From an uncultured Clostridia bacterium (GTDB lineage Bacteria > Bacillota > Clostridia > Christensenellales > Aristaeellaceae): a stretch of DNA of 7,912 nucleotides. Under the pieces are notes generated by a model that had not been told where the DNA came from, did not search any database, and saw nothing but the letters and a program-made list of their open reading frames with translations. The translations under genes were made by a program, and so were the position numbers. Of the stretch, positions 1 through 4,834 are shown in pieces; position 1 is the first letter of the stretch; every line of letters begins with the position of its first letter. The DNA is taken from NCBI GenBank assembly GCA_946409855.1, contig CAMJXZ010000146.1:1-7912 (forward strand), read 5' to 3'.

Positions 1-2094
1 GCCCGGGACCGTCTGGGGATCATGGTCACCCACAACCCGGACCTGGCCGGCGAATACGCCACCCGCATCATTCAGCTGAAGGACGGCCAGGTTGTCAGCG
101 ACAGTTCCCCCTGCACGGCCGAGGAGCTCGCGCAGGAAGACGCCGCGGCAAAGCCTGCCGAAAAGAAGCCCTCCATGAGCTTCCTGACGGCCCTGTCCCT
201 TTCCTTCCAGAACCTGATGACCAAGAAAGGCAGGACGTTCCTGACCAGCTTCGCCGGGTCGATCGGCATCATCGGCATCGCGCTGATCCTGTCCATATCG
301 ACCGGGGTCAAAATGTACATCGACCGCGTGCAGCGGGATACGCTTTCTTCTTACCCGCTGCAGATTCAGAAGAGCTCCATCGACATGGCGAGCATGATGC
401 TTTCCATGATGAATTCCGAATCCGGCTCGGACCAGACGGAGGAAGGCATCATCGTTTCCGGCAATGTCATGAGCCGGATGCTCAACAGCATGAACATGAC
501 CATGAGGCACAACAACCTGAAGGCCTTCAAAGCCTGGCTGGACAGCGATCAAAGCGGGATCGGCGGCCTGGTATCCGACATCCGCTACGGGTATGACAGC
601 AATCTGAACATCTACCGCAATGTGGATGGTGCTTATCTGCAGGTCAATCCGAGCCAGGTGCTGAATCAGTCCGGGCTGATCGGGTCCGACAACTCGATGT
701 TCAGCCTGGTCACTTCCTCCGAGCTGACAAGCACGGGCTTTTCCCGGATGGACGTGTTTGAACAGCTGCTGGATAATCCGGATATGCTGAACGAACAGTA
801 CGACGTGCTGAGCGGCAGGCTGCCGGAAAAATACAACGAGCTGGTCGTCATTGTCACCAGATACGGGGCCATCAACGATTACACCCTGTATACCATCGGT
901 CTGCGCGATCAGAAAGAAATCGCCGAGCTGACGGAAAAAACCCTCTCCGGCGAGGAGATCGACGTCCCGATCACCCGCTATACCTACGACGAACTGATGC
1001 AGCTTTCTTTCCGGCTGCTGATGCCCTGCGATCTGTATGAAAAGCAGGAGGACGGGACGTTCGTCAACAGGAGCGCCGATCCCGCTTTTGTCGAAAGCGC
1101 GCTGGACCGCGCGCCGGAGCTCAAAGTGGTCGGCATCCTGCGGCCCAAGGAGGACGCGGTGTCCACCCAGGCCGGCGCTTCCGGCGCCATCGGCTACCTT
1201 GGCACCCTGCATGACTTTGCATCTTCTTATACGGATCAGAGCGCGGTGGTGACCGCTCAGAGGGAAAACCCGGAATACGATGTGATGACCGGCTTCCCCT
1301 TCGCCGGCACGAAAGCCGCCGAAGAATTCAAGATCGACAGGGATTCGCTCCCGGAACTGTACAAGCGTTTTACCGGCAATGAGATGCCCTTTATCTACAA
1401 AGCGGCCATCAGCTCCATGACGGACGAGCAGCTGCAGCAGATGATCGAATCGACCATGCAGGGAGGCGATTTTTCCAGTACCGCTTCCTACGACGGCAAT
1501 CTCAAGCAGCTCGGCGTCATCGACATTTCGGATCCTTCCAGCATATATATTTACGCCAGGGATTTTGACAGCAAGGAAAAAATCACCGATCTGATCGCCC
1601 AGTATAACCAGAACGCGCAGGAAGGCGACCGGATCACCTATACGGACATCGTCGGCGCCATCATGTCCAGCGTTACCACGATCGTGGAAGCCGTCAGCTA
1701 TGTGCTGATCGCTTTCGTCGCCATTTCCCTGGTCGTATCTTCCCTGATGATCGGCATCATCACCTACATCTCCGTCCTGGAGCGGACAAAGGAAATCGGC
1801 ATCCTGCGCGCCATCGGCGCCTCCAAGCGGGACATCAGCAGGGTTTTCAACGCCGAAACGCTCATCGTCGGCTTTGTCTCCGGCGTGATCGGCATCCTGG
1901 CCACGCTGCTGCTGAATATCCTGGTCAACATCATCATCCACAATCTGACCGGCATTTCCGCTACCGCCGTCCTGCCTGCCGGCAGCGCGGTCATTCTGGT
2001 CTGCATCTCCATGGTGCTGACCATGGTGGCCGGCCTCATCCCCTCCGGCGCCGCCAGGCGCAAGGACCCGGTCGCGGCGCTGCGCACCGAATGA
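1..2094 (+). CDS. ABC transporter, fused ATP-binding and FtsX/MacB-type permease, 5' end missing
   Basis: The reading frame is open from base 1, so the gene starts upstream; the ATG at base 22 is internal. Only the end of the ATPase is present: the switch histidine in the VTHN motif (His codon at 31-33) followed by a typical IIQLKDGQVV ending near base 100. Walker A, Q-loop, signature and Walker B must lie outside the window. A charged, Ala/Lys-rich linker leads to TM1 (about 238-303), then a large extracytoplasmic domain (about 304-1680, some 460 residues), then TM2 (about 1690-1770), TM3 (about 1858-1940) and TM4 (about 1975-2045). The C-terminal RKDPVAALRTE tail is characteristic of FtsX-type permeases. 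This is the type VII (mechanotransmission) layout, in which ATP hydrolysis in the cytoplasm moves the outer domain. The substrate cannot be told from the sequence; peptide, antibiotic or cell-envelope roles are all known in the family. A methionine-rich patch lies at 385-504. The gene ends in TGA and is separated from zapA by its own promoter gap. Confidence 0.93.
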   Translation, partial: ARDRLGIMVTHNPDLAGEYATRIIQLKDGQVVSDSSPCTAEELAQEDAAAKPAEKKPSMSFLTALSLSFQNLMTKKGRTFLTSFAGSIGIIGIALILSISTGVKMYIDRVQRDTLSSYPLQIQKSSIDMASMMLSMMNSESGSDQTEEGIIVSGNVMSRMLNSMNMTMRHNNLKAFKAWLDSDQSGIGGLVSDIRYGYDSNLNIYRNVDGAYLQVNPSQVLNQSGLIGSDNSMFSLVTSSELTSTGFSRMDVFEQLLDNPDMLNEQYDVLSGRLPEKYNELVVIVTRYGAINDYTLYTIGLRDQKEIAELTEKTLSGEEIDVPITRYTYDELMQLSFRLLMPCDLYEKQEDGTFVNRSADPAFVESALDRAPELKVVGILRPKEDAVSTQAGASGAIGYLGTLHDFASSYTDQSAVVTAQRENPEYDVMTGFPFAGTKAAEEFKIDRDSLPELYKRFTGNEMPFIYKAAISSMTDEQLQQMIESTMQGGDFSSTASYDGNLKQLGVIDISDPSSIYIYARDFDSKEKITDLIAQYNQNAQEGDRITYTDIVGAIMSSVTTIVEAVSYVLIAFVAISLVVSSLMIGIITYISVLERTKEIGILRAIGASKRDISRVFNAETLIVGFVSGVIGILATLLLNILVNIIIHNLTGISATAVLPAGSAVILVCISMVLTMVAGLIPSGAARRKDPVAALRTE

Positions 2095-2104
2095 CGCGGA
2101 TTTA

Positions 2105-2134
2105 TTGCCCAGATTCGTTTGACAAATCGGGCAA
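2105..2134. repeat. Imperfect inverted repeat overlapping the zapA promoter
   Basis: The arms TTGCCC (2105-2110) and GGGCAA (2129-2134) pair perfectly. After one bulged A at 2111 the pairing continues with GATT (2112-2115) and AATC (2125-2128). The nine-base centre, 2116-2124, contains the -35 box. A smaller dyad, TTTG-A-CAAA (2118-2126), lies inside. No T-run follows on either strand, so this does not look like a standard intrinsic terminator, although it is the only hairpin between the ABC gene and zapA. It could be a repressor operator, a weak terminator, or chance. Confidence 0.55.
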
Positions 2135-2147
2135 ACAAGCATATCAT
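2119..2147 (+). promoter_or_regulatory. Sigma-A type promoter for the zapA-U32-mutS2 cluster
   Basis: The -35 box TTGACA (2119-2124) matches consensus at 6 of 6. A 17-base spacer leads to the -10 box TATCAT (2142-2147), which matches at 5 of 6. The region is locally AT-rich against a GC-rich background. Transcription would start near 2153-2155, giving a leader of about 36 bases before zapA. No promoter of similar quality was seen in the other gene junctions, so this is the best candidate for driving the whole downstream cluster. Confidence 0.8.
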
Positions 2148-2171
2148 ATAAACAGCCAGATTATCCTTTTC

Positions 2172-2176
2172 GGAGG
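2172..2176 (+). promoter_or_regulatory. zapA ribosome binding site with long spacing
   Basis: GGAGG at 2172-2176 is the only strong Shine-Dalgarno sequence ahead of zapA. It lies 13 bases before the ATG at 2190, longer than the usual 5-9. An in-frame TGA at 2181-2183 rules out any start between the two, so the ATG at 2190 is forced. The spacing may lower initiation on zapA compared with its downstream neighbours. Confidence 0.75.
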
Positions 2177-2189
2177 CCTTTGAAACCAA

Positions 2190-2447
2190 ATGAACACCAT
2201 TACTGTAACCATCGGCGGGCGGGAATATACCCTGTCCAGCTCCGGCAACGAAGAATGGACGCGGCGCATCGCCGCGTATGTGGATCAGAAAATCGGCGAA
2301 GTATCCCTCCATACTTCCATGAGCACCGAAATCGCCGCGGTGGTGGCTTCCCTGTCCATCACCGAGGAATTATTTGAAGCGCAAAAGGTCAATCAGGAGC
2401 TTCGGAACCGTCTGTACACGCTGCAGCAGGAGAAGGAGCATGCCTGA
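2190..2447 (+). CDS. zapA: Cell division protein ZapA
   Basis: This 85-residue protein has the length and layout of ZapA: a short N-terminal beta-hairpin segment (residues 2-15, with the TVTIGGREYTL pattern), then a helix (about 22-35, RRIAAYVDQKIGEV), then a long C-terminal helix (about 44-85) with heptad-like spacing that forms the dimer/tetramer coiled coil. The stretch STEIAAVVASLSITEEL matches the family's conserved start of that helix. ZapA binds FtsZ in the cytoplasm and bundles protofilaments at the division ring. It is the first gene after the sigma-A promoter. Its last 8 bases overlap the start of the U32 gene, which points to translational coupling. The start at ATG 2190 is fixed by a stop codon nine bases upstream. 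The family is assigned by layout and motif rather than high identity, because ZapA sequences diverge strongly. Confidence 0.88.
   Translation: MNTITVTIGGREYTLSSSGNEEWTRRIAAYVDQKIGEVSLHTSMSTEIAAVVASLSITEELFEAQKVNQELRNRLYTLQQEKEHA
2428..2432 (+). promoter_or_regulatory. Ribosome binding site of the U32 gene, inside zapA
   Basis: AGGAG at 2428-2432 lies 7 bases before the ATG at 2440, within the last codons of zapA. It sets the start of the U32 protein at MPDRVELLAPAG, which is exactly where family members begin. The open frame extends further upstream, but that part only reads zapA in another frame. Confidence 0.85.
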
Positions 2448-4803
2448 CCGGGTCGAGCTGCTCGCCCCCGCCGGCAGCATGGAAGCTCTGCGGGCGGCGG
2501 TAGCGGCGGGGGCGGACGCCGTTTATATGGGCACCGCCTCCTTCGGCGCCCGCGCGGACGTCGGGTTTTCCTATGAAGATACCCGCCGCGCCGTCGCGTT
2601 CGCCCATTTGTACGGACGGCGGGTGCACGTCACCGTCAACACGCTCTGCAAACAGCAGGAATTGAACGCCGTCCGGGAAACGCTGAAGATCCTTCAGGAC
2701 ATCGGAGCGGACGCCGTGCTGATCCAGGACGCGGGCATCCTGCGCATCGCCCTTGAGGAGTTTCCCGGGCTCACCATACACGCCAGCACCCAGATGACGA
2801 TCCACCAGCCCAGCGGGGTCCGGTGGCTCAAAGAGATCGGCGTTTCCAGGGCGGTTCTTGCCCGGGAGTGCAGTCTTGAAACCATCCGGGCCTGCAGCGA
2901 AGCCGGGCTGGAAACGGAAGTATTTATTCACGGCGCGCTCTGCGTCAGCGTCAGCGGCCAGTGCGGGCTCTCCTCCTGGATCGGCCCGCGGTCCGGCAAC
3001 CGCGGCAAATGTGCCCAGCCCTGCCGGATGACGTATGAATACCGCGGTCAGTCCGGCTGCTGGCTGTCTCCGGCCGACCTCTGCGCGAGGAGCGCGCTGC
3101 CGGACCTTCTGAACGCCGGCGCTTCCTCCCTGAAAATCGAAGGCCGCCTGAAAAGGCCGGAATATGTTTATGTCGTCACCAGCCTGTACCGGCAGGCGCT
3201 GGATCAGATCCGGGAAGGCACTTTCAACCCGGACGACCCGGAAGCGGCGGAAGCGCTCACCCAGATCTTCTCCAGGGGGCAGTTTACGAAAGGCTATTCC
3301 TCCGGCCGGGAAGACAGGGGGGTCATATATCCCTCTTACGCCGCCAACCGCGGGGTTCTGCTTGGGAAAACCGTTTCCTCCGGAAAAACCCGAGGCGGCG
3401 CTGCGCTTGCGGACGTCCGCCTGACCCGCCCGCTGAACGACGGCGACGGCCTGACGGCGGACGGCCAGTCCGTCATCTACAGCGGTCCGGATATTCCTGC
3501 GGGGACAGCAACTCTCCGCCTTCATCGTCCTGTCCCTCAGGGGACGGAGGTCTGGCGCACTGAATCGGAAGCGCAGCTTTCCCGGGCCCGGAGCCGCTAC
3601 GAAGAAAAGACGTTCCGGGAAACGCATCCGCTGTCCGTTTCAGCGGAGCTGACCGCCTTTCCCGGGCGGGAAACCGTGCTCCGTCTGGCGCACGGTCCGG
3701 CCGAAGTACAGGTGTCCGGCGCGCCTGCCGAAAAAGCGCAGTCCGTGCCGTTAACGGAAGAATCCGCCCTCCGTTCCCTGTCCAAAATGGGCGGCACCCC
3801 GTTTTCACTGGATCATTTTGTCTTCCGTTCCGCCGATGCTTTTCTGCCCGTCAGCGCGCTGAATGATCTTCGGAAAAAAGGGCTTGAATCGCTGGCCGCC
3901 GCGATCGTTGAATCGCGCCGGCCGCGTCCCCGTTCTTCCCGCCCCGCCCCCGGAACGGCTTCCTGCCGCGCATCAGCGCCGGAAGCGCGAGCTCTTTATG
4001 TCCATACTTCCGATTTTTCCGAAATCCCCCTTTTGCTCAGGGCCGGCGCGGATCAGGTCCTTTTTGAACCGCCGGTCTGGACAAAGGAAGCCCTGGCCTC
4101 CTGCTTCGGAAAGCAGGATGTTCCACCATGGATCCTGCAGCTGCCGACCGTCTGCGGCGACGGTACGCTGTCCCTGGTCCGGGAACTGTGCCGAATCAGG
4201 CCGGTCCCGGTTTCCGTCGGCAGCATCGGCCAGCTCGGGGCGAGTCTGCCCAACGCCATCATGGCCGGGACCGGGGTCCCGGTGATGAACGGCGAAGCGG
4301 AACGTTTTCTGGCTGATCAGGGCATACAGACAGTCGTCCTGTCCCGCGAGCTTTCCCTTGCGGACATCCGGGCGCTGCCTGATCCAGCCTGCCGGCGTCT
4401 TATGCCCGTTTACGGACGGCCCCGCCTGATGCTGCTGACCCACTGCCCGGAGCGGACTTACCGCGGTCTTTCCCGGGGCAGGCAGGACTGTACGCTCTGC
4501 GCTGCCGGCAAAGGAGTCTTAGGACAGTGCCTGCGGGACCGCAAGGAATGCGACTACCCACTGATCCCGCAGCGTCTGGAGGACGGCTGCCGGGTCGGCC
4601 TGTACGCGCCCAAGCCCACATCCCTCGCGTCCAGATGGCCGGAACTGTCTGTGATGCCCGTCAGCCCCCTGCTTTCGTTCACCACAGAATCCCCGGAGGA
4701 AAGGCTTTCCCTGATCCGGCAGTGGCGAAATCTCCTGGATCATCGGGAAGGCCCCGGGCTTACGGAAGACTATCCCGACCGGCTGGATTCCGGGGTCCTT
4801 TAA
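2440..4803 (+). CDS. U32-family protein with DUF3656 region, RlhA/TrhP-like RNA hydroxylase (annotated as peptidase U32)
   Basis: This is a 787-residue cytoplasmic protein. Residues 4-30 carry the family opening ELLAPAGSMEALRAAVAAGADAVY. The U32 signature EVFIHGALCVSVSGQCGLS is at 160-178. Four cysteines, C168, C175, C191 and C195, have the spacing C-x6-C-x15-C-x3-C expected for the family's iron-sulfur site. Residues about 390-490 form the DUF3656-type region (SKMGGTPF at 448; LPVSALNDLRKKGLESL near 470). A second half follows (about 510-665), then a C-terminal cysteine-rich block (C669, C684, C687, C697, C704) ending in the LRDRKECDYPL pattern common in long clostridial members. U32 proteins were first called collagenases, but E. 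coli RlhA makes 5-hydroxycytidine in 23S rRNA and TrhP makes 5-hydroxyuridine in tRNA, so an RNA-modifying role is the better inference. Which RNA base is modified cannot be told. The gene overlaps zapA by 8 bases and lies 31 bases before mutS2. Confidence 0.9.
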   Translation: MPDRVELLAPAGSMEALRAAVAAGADAVYMGTASFGARADVGFSYEDTRRAVAFAHLYGRRVHVTVNTLCKQQELNAVRETLKILQDIGADAVLIQDAGILRIALEEFPGLTIHASTQMTIHQPSGVRWLKEIGVSRAVLARECSLETIRACSEAGLETEVFIHGALCVSVSGQCGLSSWIGPRSGNRGKCAQPCRMTYEYRGQSGCWLSPADLCARSALPDLLNAGASSLKIEGRLKRPEYVYVVTSLYRQALDQIREGTFNPDDPEAAEALTQIFSRGQFTKGYSSGREDRGVIYPSYAANRGVLLGKTVSSGKTRGGAALADVRLTRPLNDGDGLTADGQSVIYSGPDIPAGTATLRLHRPVPQGTEVWRTESEAQLSRARSRYEEKTFRETHPLSVSAELTAFPGRETVLRLAHGPAEVQVSGAPAEKAQSVPLTEESALRSLSKMGGTPFSLDHFVFRSADAFLPVSALNDLRKKGLESLAAAIVESRRPRPRSSRPAPGTASCRASAPEARALYVHTSDFSEIPLLLRAGADQVLFEPPVWTKEALASCFGKQDVPPWILQLPTVCGDGTLSLVRELCRIRPVPVSVGSIGQLGASLPNAIMAGTGVPVMNGEAERFLADQGIQTVVLSRELSLADIRALPDPACRRLMPVYGRPRLMLLTHCPERTYRGLSRGRQDCTLCAAGKGVLGQCLRDRKECDYPLIPQRLEDGCRVGLYAPKPTSLASRWPELSVMPVSPLLSFTTESPEERLSLIRQWRNLLDHREGPGLTEDYPDRLDSGVL
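4265..4282. repeat. GC-rich perfect inverted repeat within the U32 gene
   Basis: CCGGGACC (4265-4272) and GGTCCCGG (4275-4282) are perfect reverse complements around a two-base GG centre. In RNA this gives a 7-bp stem with a CGGG loop. The ten bases at 4201-4210 (CCGGTCCCGG) are also the exact reverse complement of 4265-4274, so a longer-range alternative pairing exists. The repeat falls in codons for a Gly/Thr/Val/Pro turn and may simply reflect GC-rich codon choice. Confidence 0.5.
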
Positions 4804-4818
4804 ACAACGTTCCGAAAG

Positions 4819-4824
4819 AAGGTG
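4819..4824 (+). promoter_or_regulatory. mutS2 ribosome binding site
   Basis: AAGGTG (4819-4824) can pair with the 16S tail through AGGTG. It lies 10 bases before the ATG at 4835 and 7 bases before an in-frame TTG at 4832. Spacing alone slightly favours TTG, but family comparison and codon preference favour ATG; the two differ by one residue. AAGG (4819-4822) can also pair with CCTT (4828-4831) across a five-base loop, which could partly hide the site. Confidence 0.6.
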
Positions 4825-4834
4825 CTTCCTTTTG

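Noticed and set aside
22..24. ATG at 22 as the true start of the ABC gene
   Set aside because: The frame is open to base 1 and the residues before it (ARDRLGI) continue the ATPase fold straight into the VTHN switch motif, so the real start is upstream.
2105..2134. Intrinsic terminator for the ABC transporter gene
   Set aside because: The hairpin has a bulge, a nine-base loop and no following T-run on either strand, so it was recorded only as an inverted repeat.
2147..2152. TATAAA as an alternative -10 box
   Set aside because: It would need a 22-base spacer from TTGACA; TATCAT at 2142-2147 gives the ideal 17.
2180..2377. A 65-codon plus-strand frame from TTG at 2180, only 3 bases after GGAGG
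   Set aside because: Spacing to the ribosome binding site is too short, the product resembles nothing, and it overlaps zapA, which has a clear family pattern.
2374..2439. A 22-codon N-terminal extension of the U32 gene starting at 2374
   Set aside because: It reads zapA codons in another frame, is Arg/Ser-rich and unlike family N-termini, while the ATG at 2440 has a well-placed AGGAG and begins at the conserved motif.
2389..3627. A 412-codon open frame on the minus strand opposite the U32 gene
   Set aside because: It lies against the conserved U32 signature region, shows no domain, and has low-complexity Gly/Ala/Arg/Pro-rich content; it is an antisense shadow.
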